Part shown: in pieces, positions 26,676 through 36,239 of the stretch
Layout: the number at the start of each line of letters is the position of its first letter
Position numbering within the stretch: position 1 is the first letter of the stretch
Assembly: GCA_029260555.1 (NCBI GenBank)
Contig: JAJDCZ010000003.1
Coordinates: 124,001 to 188,000 of the forward strand
Direction: 5' to 3'
DNA length: 64,000 nt
Source: Phycisphaerales bacterium
GTDB taxonomy: Bacteria; Planctomycetota; Phycisphaerae; Phycisphaerales; UBA1924
Translations under genes and position numbers: made by a program
Notes under the pieces: generated by a model
Seen by the model: only the letters and a program-made list of their open reading frames with translations
The model's database searches: none
Told to the model about the DNA's origin: nothing

Positions 26676-27029
26676 TTATTTCTGGATGCTGCGCACGAAG
26701 GTGACAATGTCTTTGATCTGATCATCGGTGAGAGTGGGGACGCCACCTCTTGGAGGCATGGCAGCGGTGTCTCCAACGGGGAGTCGGCCTTGGATAATGA
26801 AGGCGAGGAGATCTTCATCGGACTTGGTTTTGACAAACTCACTGATGGTGAGGTCTTTACCGAGGTTTGGCAAGCCGGTGCCTGCCAGGCCGTGGCAAGT
26901 AGCGCAGATGGTGCGGAACTGGATTCCACCTCGTGCTGCAGCCTGGGCTGCGGGATCTTCCTTGCCACATCCGGCAAGGCTGAGGGAGCAGGTGGCGAGC
27001 AATGATGCAGTCAAGAGCTTTGTGTACAT
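26676..27029 (-). CDS. Class I monoheme cytochrome c, lipoprotein
   Basis: 117 aa from ATG 27029 (MYTKLLTASLL). A lipobox LAGC gives lipidated Cys21. One heme site CATCH (42-46) in the pattern FRTICATCHGLAGTGLPNLG, and the axial Met91 in AAMPPRGG, mark a small class I cytochrome c of the cbb3/CccA-like style. It is convergent with the porin gene. It may pass electrons between periplasmic enzymes and an oxidase; its link to the octaheme operon is by position only. Confidence 0.9.
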   Translation of the reverse strand: MYTKLLTASLLATCSLSLAGCGKEDPAAQAAARGGIQFRTICATCHGLAGTGLPNLGKDLTISEFVKTKSDEDLLAFIIQGRLPVGDTAAMPPRGGVPTLTDDQIKDIVTFVRSIQK

Positions 27030-27336
27030 ATCAAGGTGTCCTGTTAAATGTTTTTGGTTTGTCAGATAAATAGGGGGAGTCATTGTAGACAGGAGTATTT
27101 TGTATTCCAGAGGCCATCATCTGAAAAACTGTGGACCTATAAAAGGGTTCTGCTCGTGTAAAGAGAATCTTTGACGACGCGATGGGCAGGATAATGTGAA
27201 GCTGATCTCAATAGTAGTTGGCATAAGTTAGGGAACAGGAAGATCTGAGAAAAGATGTGGTGTGAGGGAAGTTAGGGAATAAAAGAGATGGGATGGTGTG
27301 TTGACTGAGTGTTGAACTTGGCCGAGAATAAGACTG
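27030..27336. other. Divergent intergenic region
   Basis: 307 bp between the cytochrome c start (minus) and the Cys-rich protein start (plus). No gene, RNA or clear promoter boxes recognised. A TTGACG at about 27170 lacks a well-spaced -10. Confidence 0.4.
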
Positions 27337-27750
27337 ATGACTTTGCGATTGATGCTCATCCTGATGTTTCTGATTCAGCCCATGTCGGTGCTGGGCGTTG
27401 TGTCTGGTGCGGGCGAGGGTGGGGTGAGGGCAGGTATTGGGGGTTCTTGCTGCGAGGTTGAGCAGGTCATGACTTGCTGCGACAGTGAAGTCGTGGTGGT
27501 GCATGAATGCGGCAATGAGCCAGAGTCCTGCACATGTGAGATTGTGCCTGGGCCTGGTGTGCCTCGAGCACCTGTGTTGCCGATGCCTGGTTCGGTGCGG
27601 AATATCATGGCGGTTCTGGGCGGCCATGATCGTGTTGTGCTGATACAAGACAATGAGTGTGGGGCTGAGCGAGGGGTTTGGGGGAATCAATGTGTGCTCG
27701 CGGTGGCGCATGTGCGCAGGCGTGCTTTTCTAGGCACCTGGTTGACATAG
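27337..27750 (+). CDS. Small Cys-rich secreted protein before the metal efflux operon
   Basis: 137 aa. Hydrophobic signal peptide at ~1-20 (LMLILMFLIQPMSVLG). The mature part has a dense Cys region (GGSCCEVEQVMTCCDSE, HECGNEPESCTCE) and two further Cys near the end. I know no family for it. It is the first gene before the efflux genes (113 bp before the TolC gene) on the same strand. A periplasmic metal-binding role is a reasonable guess from Cys content and context, not a demonstrated one. Confidence 0.6.
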   Translation: MTLRLMLILMFLIQPMSVLGVVSGAGEGGVRAGIGGSCCEVEQVMTCCDSEVVVVHECGNEPESCTCEIVPGPGVPRAPVLPMPGSVRNIMAVLGGHDRVVLIQDNECGAERGVWGNQCVLAVAHVRRRAFLGTWLT

Positions 27751-27863
27751 CAAGCAAAACAAAGAGATACTCTGCGCGCTGACCTTGAGGGGGGTGGATG
27801 CGTGTTGGGGTTTGCGTGCGCCTGCAGGTTTGCTTGTTGATATTAAGAACCAGGAGCGATGTC

Positions 27864-29336
27864 ATGTTTTTGACGAATCGTCGAGTGCTGATTGGTAGTG
27901 GGTTGTTGTTGAGTGGTGTGGTGCTTTGGGGCTGTCGAGGGCCGTTTGATGGAACGGCACGGATGTATACGGGCAGCGAAGGGGTGCCGAGGTTGGGCGG
28001 GGAGGGTGACTGGCCGCGCTCGGTGTATCGGATGGGCGAAGACGAGGGTGGGGTGGGTGGGGTGAGTGAGTCGCTGGGGTTGCTGGTGCTTGATGAGTCA
28101 GCATCGGTGGATGACTACCTGCATTATGCAGCGATCAACAACCCGGGACTTGAAGCAGCGTTTCAGCGCTGGCTTGCAGAGGCTGAGCGGGTGGTGCAGG
28201 TGGGGGCGCTGCCTGATCCAAAGGTGACCTTTGGTATATTTGTGAATGAAGTGGAGACGCGGACCGGGCCTCAGCAAGGCCGAGTTGGGATCGCGCAACG
28301 ATTTCCCTGGTTTGGCAAGCTCAAGGATCGTGAAGATGCAGCAGCGTTCCGGGCCAATGCTGCGTGGGAACACTATCAGGCGGTTCGGCTTGAACTTTAC
28401 GAGCGGGTGACGATGGCGATTTATGAGCTGGCGTATGTGCAGGAGGCGCAGGCTCTGACAAGCGATAATCTTGAGTTGCTGAAACAGTTTGAAGGGGTGG
28501 TACGGGCACGGTATCGCGTGTCGGCTGCGAAGCATCCTGATCTGATTCGGGTGCAAGTTGAGCTTGGCAAGCTTGAGGATCGCCTGGCACAGCTCATGGA
28601 TCTTGAAGGGCCAGCAGCGGCGCGGGTGAATCGGGCGCTAAATCGTCCGGTGTGGACACCTGTGATCATGCCGAGGCTGAGCGAACAGCGGTATGTGGGA
28701 ACGATTCAGGCGTTGAGCGAGGAGGCGAAGAAGCACAATCCAGAGCTGCGCAAGCTTGCTGAGCAAGTTGATAGTGCGCGTGCGCAGACGGAGGTTGCCC
28801 GGAAGGACGGCTACCCGGATGTGACGATGGGTTTGACCACGATTATCACTGATGAAGCGATGGACTCGACGATTGCAGAGAGTGGCGATGATCCGGTTTT
28901 GCTTTCTTTGTCGATGAATGTGCCTTGGGATCGAAAGAAGTACGACGCGAAGGTTCGAGAGTCGATGGCCAGAAGGCTTGCGATTGTGCATGATCGAACA
29001 GAGCGAGCCAATCGACTTGACGAGCAACTCAAAGTTGCGTTGTTTAAACATGAAGATGGGATACGGCGCGTGGGTCTTTATTCAGGCACGCTGCTGCCCA
29101 AGGCGAGGGAATCTTTGGAAGCATCGTTTGCAGCGTATCGAGGTGGGGAATCAGACTTTTTTGATCTGCTTGATACCGAGCAGACGCTCTTGTCGTTTGA
29201 GTTGGCACTGGTGCGTGCGAGGACAGATCGTGCGGTTGCCTTGGCTCAGCTGGAGCGGCTGACAGGTGTGAGGCTGGGCGAGCAGACTACAACAGAGACA
29301 AATGACGAAGCTGAGCAGGAAGGGAATCAACAATGA
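27864..29336 (+). CDS. TolC-family outer-membrane efflux lipoprotein (CusC-like)
   Basis: 490 aa from ATG 27864 (CAGGAG 7 nt upstream). The signal peptide has a lipobox VVLWGC (Cys24). The remainder carries the duplicated OEP helical pattern: YLHYAAINNPGLEAAFQRWLAEAERV and PDPKVTFGIF in the first half, LSEEAKKHNPELRKLAEQV and DGYPDVTMGL in the second. It forms the outer-membrane duct of a tripartite metal pump. The stop overlaps the cusB start (ATGA). The C-terminal tail is short and acidic. Confidence 0.88.
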   Translation: MFLTNRRVLIGSGLLLSGVVLWGCRGPFDGTARMYTGSEGVPRLGGEGDWPRSVYRMGEDEGGVGGVSESLGLLVLDESASVDDYLHYAAINNPGLEAAFQRWLAEAERVVQVGALPDPKVTFGIFVNEVETRTGPQQGRVGIAQRFPWFGKLKDREDAAAFRANAAWEHYQAVRLELYERVTMAIYELAYVQEAQALTSDNLELLKQFEGVVRARYRVSAAKHPDLIRVQVELGKLEDRLAQLMDLEGPAAARVNRALNRPVWTPVIMPRLSEQRYVGTIQALSEEAKKHNPELRKLAEQVDSARAQTEVARKDGYPDVTMGLTTIITDEAMDSTIAESGDDPVLLSLSMNVPWDRKKYDAKVRESMARRLAIVHDRTERANRLDEQLKVALFKHEDGIRRVGLYSGTLLPKARESLEASFAAYRGGESDFFDLLDTEQTLLSFELALVRARTDRAVALAQLERLTGVRLGEQTTTETNDEAEQEGNQQ

Positions 29337-31357
29337 GTCAATTACAAAGCAGGATTAAAAAATGGGGTCTGTGGATGTGGAAGCGGCTTTCAGTTGCAAT
29401 CGCAATGGCGTTTATCCTGCTGGCCCTCTTTGTCGGCATTCGTGTGGGGCATGGGTTGGGTGGCGGGGGCAAAGTTGTGGTGCAAGGGGGGGATACTGAG
29501 GGGGCTGTGGTAGAGAAGCAGCAGTTTTATACTTGCTCAATGCATCCGCAGATTCGGATGACGGACCCCAACGGCAAGTGTCCGATCTGTTTCATGGATC
29601 TGATTCCGGTAAAGGATTCAGCATCGACGGGTTCGCAGGATGAACGAAAGCTTCGTCTCGGCGAAAATGCAATTCGGCTTGCTGAAGTGGAGACAACGGT
29701 TGTGAGTCGATTTGTGCCGACGGCTGAGGTGCGGCTCTATGGCACGGTGAGCTATGACCAGACGCGAGTGGCACGGATCAATGCGTATTTTCCCGGGCGG
29801 CTTGACAGGCTTTATGTTGATTATGTGGGGATCCCGATCCAGAGGGGAGATCACATCGCTGAGATCTACAGCCCTGAGCTTCTGGCAGCATTTGAAGAGT
29901 TGCGTCAGGCCAAGCAGGCGGTGGAGTTGAACCCGTCTGCCAGTGATTTGATTCGATCTACGACGGTGCAGACTCTTGATGCAGCGCGTGAGAGGCTAAG
30001 GCTTTTGGGGATCACGCCTGAGCAGATTGTGCAGGTTGAATCTGACGGGAAGCTGCCGGATACTTTCACGGTTTTCAGTCCCATGAAAGGCGTGGTGACG
30101 GAGCGCGCGGTTCGTGAGGGTGATTATGTCAAGACGGGGGATGAGATTGTTACGGTGGCGGATTTGTCAAGGCTCTGGCTAGAGCTTGAAGCGTATGAGT
30201 CAGACTTGCCGCTGCTTCGGTGGGGTCAGGATGTTGAGTTTACGGTTCATGCTCAGCCGGGCAGGGTGTTTCATGGGCGGATTTCGTTTATTGAGCCATT
30301 GGTTGATTCGATGACACGGGCTGCGAATGTACGAGTGGCGGTGGACAATGCTGAGGGTTTGCTCAAGCCTGGGATGTTTGCCTCAACGGTTGTGTATGCG
30401 CGGGTCACTGAGCAAGGCGTTGTGGGGGACATGGATCTTGCAAACAAGTGGGTGTGTTTGATGCATCCTGAGGAAGTGTATGAGGAGGCAGGTGAGTGCC
30501 GGGTGTGTGGCATGAATCTGGTTCAGGCGGATGTATTGTTTGAGAGCAATGTTGTTGATGAAGGGGCAAAGCCTTTGGTGGTCCCCCGCAGCGCGGTGTT
30601 GAAGACGGGGCGTCGAGCGGTGGTGTATGTGAAGCTCGAAGAAGATGGTCAGCCAGTGTTTGAGGGAAGGGAAGTGATGCTGGGTGTACGGGCGGGTGAT
30701 TTTTACATTGTGGTGCAAGGGCTTGAAGAAGGCGAAAAAGTTGTTACCAACGGTGCGTTCAAGATTGACAGTGCCATGCAAATTCTTGCCAAGCCCAGCA
30801 TGATGATGCCTCAGGGCGGCGGTAGTGGTGGCGGGCATGACCATGGCAACATGGGAGGTAAAAGTGCCAGGGTTGCCGAGAAGGACACTGGCGTGGATTT
30901 TGCTTCAAGGCTCAGCGATGTCTATGAGACTTACTTGGGCATTCAAGAGGCGCTGGCTGCAGACGATCTGGCAAAGTATCAGGAGTTGACTGTGACCATG
31001 GATGAGGCTGTGGGAGCGGTCAAGATGGCGGGGCTTGATAATCCGTCGATGGGTCTCTGGCACAATGCGATGAAGCTGCTCAAAGAGCAGCAAACTGAGG
31101 ATATCGAAGATGCCCGGGTTCGATTCCGCGGAATGTCCGATGCGATGCTGGATCTGACGAAGAAGTTTGGAAGGGGCGATGGTGATACCTGGTATGTCGC
31201 GCATTGTCCGATGGCGTTTGATTTTGAAGGTGCGGACTGGATTCAGCGTCAAAAAGAAATCTCGAATCCTTACATGGGGAGCGAGATGCCTCGCTGTGGT
31301 GAGATTCGTCAGGAGCTGAAATCGGCCAATGCTGGGAAGGGAGCTTCTGATGAGTGA
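29333..31357 (+). CDS. cusB: CusB-like periplasmic adaptor with two metal-binding domains and a DUF3347-like tail
   Basis: 674 aa. One N-terminal membrane helix (~18-37). Residues 66-93 form a heavy-metal-binding domain (YTCSMHPQI...CPICFMDL). The HlyD adaptor core follows (YFPGRLDRLYVDYVG, YSPELLAAFEELRQA, VFSPMKGVVTERAVREGDYV). A second heavy-metal-binding motif (CLMHPEE...CRVCGMNL) is inserted at ~372-400, then a His/Gly linker (GGGHDHGNMGG, ~495-510). Residues ~520-665 resemble DUF3347 (LSDVYETYLGIQEALAADD, VAHCPMAF, NPYMGSEMPRCGEI). Typical target metals of such pumps are Cu(I)/Ag(I). Two metal domains plus a fused tail make this an elaborate adaptor. Confidence 0.9.
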   Translation: MSQLQSRIKKWGLWMWKRLSVAIAMAFILLALFVGIRVGHGLGGGGKVVVQGGDTEGAVVEKQQFYTCSMHPQIRMTDPNGKCPICFMDLIPVKDSASTGSQDERKLRLGENAIRLAEVETTVVSRFVPTAEVRLYGTVSYDQTRVARINAYFPGRLDRLYVDYVGIPIQRGDHIAEIYSPELLAAFEELRQAKQAVELNPSASDLIRSTTVQTLDAARERLRLLGITPEQIVQVESDGKLPDTFTVFSPMKGVVTERAVREGDYVKTGDEIVTVADLSRLWLELEAYESDLPLLRWGQDVEFTVHAQPGRVFHGRISFIEPLVDSMTRAANVRVAVDNAEGLLKPGMFASTVVYARVTEQGVVGDMDLANKWVCLMHPEEVYEEAGECRVCGMNLVQADVLFESNVVDEGAKPLVVPRSAVLKTGRRAVVYVKLEEDGQPVFEGREVMLGVRAGDFYIVVQGLEEGEKVVTNGAFKIDSAMQILAKPSMMMPQGGGSGGGHDHGNMGGKSARVAEKDTGVDFASRLSDVYETYLGIQEALAADDLAKYQELTVTMDEAVGAVKMAGLDNPSMGLWHNAMKLLKEQQTEDIEDARVRFRGMSDAMLDLTKKFGRGDGDTWYVAHCPMAFDFEGADWIQRQKEISNPYMGSEMPRCGEIRQELKSANAGKGASDE

Positions 31358-34300
31358 CCAACAAGCACCGGCCGAGTTTCGCGGGTTGATACCGAGTCTG
31401 ATCAGATTCTGTCTCGAGCAGAAGCTGGTGGTGTTGATGGCAACGCTGGGAGTGATGGCGTGGGGGGTGATGGTGGCGCCGTTTGACTGGAGTCTGATGG
31501 GTTTGCCTAGGAATCCTGTGGCTGTGGACGCGATTCCCGATATTGGTGAAAACCAGCAGGTGGTCTTCACGCGATGGCCGGGGCGTAGCCCGCAGGACAT
31601 TGATGACCAGATCAGCTATCCGTTGACGGTGGCGCTTCTGGGTGTGCCTGGCGTGAAGGAAGTGCGGAGTTATTCGATTTTCGGGATCAGCTCGATCTAT
31701 GTAATTTTTAACGATGATGTCGAGTTTTACTGGTCCCGGACACGCATTCTTGAGAAGCTCAACAGCCTGCCTGCGGGGACGCTTCCAAATGAGGTTGCGC
31801 CGACGCTGGGTCCTGACGCAACGGCGCTAGGGCAGGTGTACTGGTACACGCTTGAAGGGCGTGATGTAGAGGGTAATTCCACGGGTGGGTGGGATCTGCA
31901 GGAACTTCGATCGATCCAGGATTTTATTGTAAGTTACCAGTTGGCAGCGGTGGAGGGTGTATCAGAGGTCGCTGGGATTGGTGGATTTGTGCGCGAGTAT
32001 CAGGTGGATGTTGATCCTGATGCGATGCGGGCAGCAGGGGTGAGTCTTTCGCAGGTCATCAAGGCGGTTCGCAGCTCCAACAAGGATGTGGGTGCGCGCA
32101 CGGTCGATGTTAATAGCGTGGAGTATATTGTCCGCGGGCTGGGGTATTTGACCAGTATTGAGGATCTGGAGAAGACCGCGGTCGCTGTGCATAACAATAT
32201 TCCCATTCTCATCAAAGACATTGCAACGGTTTCATTTGGGCCGGCGCTTCGGCGTGGAGCGCTTGACAAGGGTGGCATAGAGGCTGTGGGCGGTGTTGTG
32301 GTCGTGCGGTATGGCGATAATCCCATGGCGGTGATTCAGAGGCTCAAGGAGCAGATAAGCAAGATCAGCATGGGGCTTCCCAGCAAGGTGCTGGCGGACG
32401 GGACCGAGAGCCGTGTTACGATTGTGCCGTTTTATGACCGGACGAAGTTGATAAATGAAACGCTGGGTACGCTGGATTCAGCGATCTCTCAGCAGATCAT
32501 TGTGACGATCATCGTCGTAGTGATCATGTTGATGCACCTTCGGTCGAGTTTACTCATTGGTGCGATGCTTCCGATTGCTGTGCTGGGCACATTTATTGGG
32601 ATGAAGTTTTTTCATGTTGATGCCAACATCGTTGCGCTCTCGGGGATTGCAATTGCGGTGGGCACAATTGTGGATATGGGGATTGTGCTCAGCGAGAACA
32701 TATTGCGCAGGTTGGAACAGGCGGCGCCGGGCGAATCGGCCTTGGAGGTGGTGCATCGCGCCAGTTGTGAAGTTGGAAGCGCGGTTCTGACAGCTGTGGC
32801 GACAACGATTGTAAGCTTTTTGCCTGTGTTTACCATGGAAGCAGCAGAGGGCAAGTTGTTTCGCCCATTGGCGTACACCAAGTCGTTTGCACTTTTGGCA
32901 TCAATTATAATTGCACTGACACTCATTCCGCCTGCAGCCCATGTGCTATACACATTCAAGATCAGATCCGGGTTTGTCAAGGGCATCTTTTCAATCGTGC
33001 TGATGATCGTCGGCGTGCTGATTGCAATCAAGGTGCAATGGATCGTTGGTGTGGTTCTGGCAGCATTCGGGCTGTACTACCTGGTGCAACCCTGGCTTGG
33101 GAAAGTTGTGGAAAAGATTTGCCACTTGCTGACCAGTGCGGTGGCGCTGCTGATCGTTTTGATCGTGCTGGCCAAGTCTTGGGAGCCCATAGGCTCGGAA
33201 GCGGGCGTGTTGGGCAATTCGATGTTTGTGGTGGTGCTGGTTGGCGGGCTTCTTGGATTGATGTATGTGTTCCAGCTGCTTTACCCGGGGATGTTGAGGT
33301 GGGGGCTCAAGCACAAGTTGGTGATGTTGTCTCCGGCGATGCTGGTGGTGGTGCTGGGTGTTACAGCATGGCTCGGGTTTGAGCGTACATTTGGATGGCT
33401 GCCAGAATCGATTCGCAAAGATGCTCAGGTTGTCAAGCTGACCCATGCGTTTCCCGGATTAGGCAGCGAGTTTATGCCTGCGCTTGATGAGGGTGAGTTT
33501 TTGTATATGCCGACGACGATGCCTCACGCTTCGATTGGTGAGGCTCTGGATGTGATATCAATTCTGGATCTGGCGATTGAGTCGATCCCGGAAGTTGAAT
33601 ATGCGGTGGGCAAAATTGGCAGGGCTGAGAGTCCGCTGGACCCGGCACCGATTTCCATGGTCGAGACGATCATTGAATACAAGAGTGAATACATTACAGA
33701 CAAGAGTGGCCATCGACTTGCGTTTGAAGTTGAAGAAGATGGGCAGTTTGTGCGTGATGATAATGGTGATCTGATTGAGGATGAAAGCGGCAAGCCGTTT
33801 CGTCAGTGGCGAGATCACATTGAGACTCCTGATGATATCTGGCGGGAGATTGTGGAAGCTGCGGAGATTCCAGGGACGACCTCTGCGCCCAAGCTTCAGC
33901 CTATTCAAACCAGAATTGTGATGCTGCAGACGGGGTTTCGTGCGCCGATTGGCATGAAGGTGTATGGGCCTGATCTGGAAACGATTGAGGCGTTTGGGCT
34001 GGAGTTGGAGAAGGCGCTAAAGCAGGTGCCTTCGGTGCCACCGGAAGCTGTGTTTGCAGATCGCATCGTGGGCAAGCCTTACATGGAGTTCAAGATCGAC
34101 CGGGAGAAGATTGCGCGGTATGGCATTTCGGTGATGGATGTTCAGGAAGTGATCGAAGTGGCGATCGGTGGTCGGCCTTTGACGATGACGGTTGAAGGCC
34201 GGGATCGATATCCGGTACGGGTTCGTTACATGCGAGAGCTTCGTGATGATCTGGAGACGCTGGGCAAGATTCTTGTTCCCACGCCATCAGGTGCGCAGGT

Positions 34301-35174
34301 TCCACTGAGCGAGCTTAGTGATATTCAATATCGCCGTGGCCCTCAGGTGATCAAGAGCGAAGACACTTTCCTGGTGTCGTATGTATTGTTTGACACCATG
34401 CCCGGGCATGCTGAAGTTGATGTGGTTCGTGATGTTCGCGAGCACCTTGATCGCCTGATTAAAGCGGGTGATCTTGTGGTTCCAGCGGGTGTGAGTTATG
34501 TATTCTCGGGCTCCTATGAGAATCAGGTTCGAGCTGCCAAACGGATGAGTGTGGTGTTGCCGCTGGCACTCGGTGTGATCTTCCTGATTCTTCAGCTGCA
34601 GTTTAAACGATTTTCAACTACGATGATTGTGTTCAGCGGTGTTTTTGCAGCTTGGGGGGGCGGATTTTTGATGCTGTGGCTTTATGGGCAGGACTGGTTT
34701 CTTGATGTATCCATGTTTGGTGTGGATTTGCGAGAGCTGTTTGCGATTCGGCCTTACAATCTGAGTGTGGCGGTGTGGGTTGGGTTTCTTGCGTTGTTTG
34801 GGATTGCAACAGACAACGGCGTGGTGATGGCGACGCGCATTGACCAGTCTATGGATGAACTCAAGCCAACAACCGTTGAGGGCGTGCGAGAAGCGGTGCT
34901 GGTGGGTGCAAAGCTCAGAATTCGTGCTGCTTTGATGACCTCGGCAACAACGATCCTGGCGCTTTTGCCGGTGTTGACATCGACTGGTAGAGGGTCTGAT
35001 GTCATGGTGCCGATGGCGATTCCATCCTTTGGAGGCATGTCGGTTGCGTTGTTGACATTGTTTGTTGTGCCGATTTTGTATTCATGGGTCCATGAGTTTC
35101 ATGTGAGATTTGGAGGCAAGGGGGGTGGGGGTGAGCCGCCAGCTTCAGATGAGCTGCGTACCCTCAGTGGATGA
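31350..35174 (+). CDS. cusA: CusA/CzcA-family heavy-metal RND efflux pump
   Basis: 1274 aa; ATG 31350 (AAGGGAG 6 nt upstream) overlaps cusB by 8 bp. Inner-membrane proton-driven pump of the tripartite system. RND features: the N-terminal helix, DAIPDIGENQQVVFTRWPGRSPQDIDDQISYPL, LRSSLLIGAMLPIAVLGTFIG, and the proton-relay region VGTIVDMGIVLSENILRRLEQA (TM4). Compared with E. coli CusA (~1050 aa) it carries a hydrophobic insertion of about four extra helices around residues 530-680, and a charged periplasmic insertion near 775-840. Metal specificity (Cu/Ag versus Zn/Co) is not certain; the cusB metal domains favour Cu/Ag. Confidence 0.92.
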   Translation: MSDQQAPAEFRGLIPSLIRFCLEQKLVVLMATLGVMAWGVMVAPFDWSLMGLPRNPVAVDAIPDIGENQQVVFTRWPGRSPQDIDDQISYPLTVALLGVPGVKEVRSYSIFGISSIYVIFNDDVEFYWSRTRILEKLNSLPAGTLPNEVAPTLGPDATALGQVYWYTLEGRDVEGNSTGGWDLQELRSIQDFIVSYQLAAVEGVSEVAGIGGFVREYQVDVDPDAMRAAGVSLSQVIKAVRSSNKDVGARTVDVNSVEYIVRGLGYLTSIEDLEKTAVAVHNNIPILIKDIATVSFGPALRRGALDKGGIEAVGGVVVVRYGDNPMAVIQRLKEQISKISMGLPSKVLADGTESRVTIVPFYDRTKLINETLGTLDSAISQQIIVTIIVVVIMLMHLRSSLLIGAMLPIAVLGTFIGMKFFHVDANIVALSGIAIAVGTIVDMGIVLSENILRRLEQAAPGESALEVVHRASCEVGSAVLTAVATTIVSFLPVFTMEAAEGKLFRPLAYTKSFALLASIIIALTLIPPAAHVLYTFKIRSGFVKGIFSIVLMIVGVLIAIKVQWIVGVVLAAFGLYYLVQPWLGKVVEKICHLLTSAVALLIVLIVLAKSWEPIGSEAGVLGNSMFVVVLVGGLLGLMYVFQLLYPGMLRWGLKHKLVMLSPAMLVVVLGVTAWLGFERTFGWLPESIRKDAQVVKLTHAFPGLGSEFMPALDEGEFLYMPTTMPHASIGEALDVISILDLAIESIPEVEYAVGKIGRAESPLDPAPISMVETIIEYKSEYITDKSGHRLAFEVEEDGQFVRDDNGDLIEDESGKPFRQWRDHIETPDDIWREIVEAAEIPGTTSAPKLQPIQTRIVMLQTGFRAPIGMKVYGPDLETIEAFGLELEKALKQVPSVPPEAVFADRIVGKPYMEFKIDREKIARYGISVMDVQEVIEVAIGGRPLTMTVEGRDRYPVRVRYMRELRDDLETLGKILVPTPSGAQVPLSELSDIQYRRGPQVIKSEDTFLVSYVLFDTMPGHAEVDVVRDVREHLDRLIKAGDLVVPAGVSYVFSGSYENQVRAAKRMSVVLPLALGVIFLILQLQFKRFSTTMIVFSGVFAAWGGGFLMLWLYGQDWFLDVSMFGVDLRELFAIRPYNLSVAVWVGFLALFGIATDNGVVMATRIDQSMDELKPTTVEGVREAVLVGAKLRIRAALMTSATTILALLPVLTSTGRGSDVMVPMAIPSFGGMSVALLTLFVVPILYSWVHEFHVRFGGKGGGGEPPASDELRTLSG

Positions 35175-36187
35175 CTCGTCGCGTACTGATTGTGCTGGGA
35201 TTGCTGGCATTGGTTCTTGTGGGAACCTGCGGGCTGCGCTGGCATGTGCGCACGAGGAGTGCCTTTGAAGCATCACAGGGTGTGGCGATCTTTGAAGCGC
35301 CGGAGAGCGATGAGATCCGATCGTTGCGCGGTGGCCGCATTGTGTCGGGTTTGATCGTGGGCGCATCGCTTGCGATTGCGGGTGTGATGTTGCAGAGTCT
35401 GCTTCGCAACCCGCTGGCGGCTCCGGATTTACTGGGTGTGTCAGCGGGGGCGGAGCTTGCCGTGACGCTGAGCATGGTGATTGGGGCTGGTGCTGGGCTT
35501 GGGCTGGGTGGGGCGCTGGGGGTACGCGATCCTGTTGCAGCGCTGGTGGGTTCGTTTGCGGCGCTGGGGCTGGTGTATATGTTAAGTCAGCGCCGAGGCA
35601 TGGTGGACCCGATCAATCTGGTGCTGGTGGGTGTGATTCTTTCGATCATGCTGGGCGCGGGGACGACGCTTGTGCGTTTACAGATGCCGGATCGCGGTCT
35701 GTCAGCAGCGTGGTTGTTCATGGGGATGATTTCAGATGAGACAAGCCTTGCGATGTTGATGGTTTCAGGCGTGGTGCTCTTGGGGGCGATGGGAATCGGG
35801 GTATGGCTTGGGCCGACGCTTGATGCGATGGCGATGGATGAAGATGAAGCCAGGAGCGTGGGTGTGCGTGTTTCGCTCATGCGAGGGGTTCAGCTGGGGC
35901 TGGCGGGGGTTTTGAGCGCATCAGCGGTGACGCTGGCAGGGCCGATCGGCTTTGTCGGGTTGGTGTGTCCCCATGCGGTGCGGATGACAGCAGGACCTGC
36001 GCATCGCTGGCTGATCGTGGGTGCTGCGATGGCAGGCGGGATCATGCTGGTGGGCGCGGATGCCGCTGTGGGATTGGTGGCGTCGATCTGGCCCGGGCAT
36101 GGTCGTGTGCCCATTGGGGTGCTGACAGCATTGATCGGCGGCCCAGTATTTATTATGCTGCTCAGAGGCCAGACCTTGGGGAAATGA
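35171..36187 (+). CDS. FecCD/BtuC-type ABC transporter permease, orphan
   Basis: 338 aa with about nine helices. Clear FecCD family motifs: RGGRIVSGLIVGASLAIAGVMLQSLLRNPLAAPDLLGVSAGAE, and the coupling region MDEDEARSVGVRV, then GPIGFVGLVCPHAVRM and HGRVPIGVLTALIGGPVF. Family members import ferric siderophores, heme or cobalamin with a periplasmic binding protein and an ATPase. Neither partner gene is in the window. The start overlaps the cusA stop (ATGA), tying an importer-type permease to an efflux operon, which is odd. It could serve metal homeostasis or use unlinked partners. Confidence 0.88.
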   Translation: MTRRVLIVLGLLALVLVGTCGLRWHVRTRSAFEASQGVAIFEAPESDEIRSLRGGRIVSGLIVGASLAIAGVMLQSLLRNPLAAPDLLGVSAGAELAVTLSMVIGAGAGLGLGGALGVRDPVAALVGSFAALGLVYMLSQRRGMVDPINLVLVGVILSIMLGAGTTLVRLQMPDRGLSAAWLFMGMISDETSLAMLMVSGVVLLGAMGIGVWLGPTLDAMAMDEDEARSVGVRVSLMRGVQLGLAGVLSASAVTLAGPIGFVGLVCPHAVRMTAGPAHRWLIVGAAMAGGIMLVGADAAVGLVASIWPGHGRVPIGVLTALIGGPVFIMLLRGQTLGK

Positions 36188-36239
36188 ATCAAAGTAGAGA
36201 GCAGTCATCGAATCGGGTTGATTGAAACGAGATGAAGCC

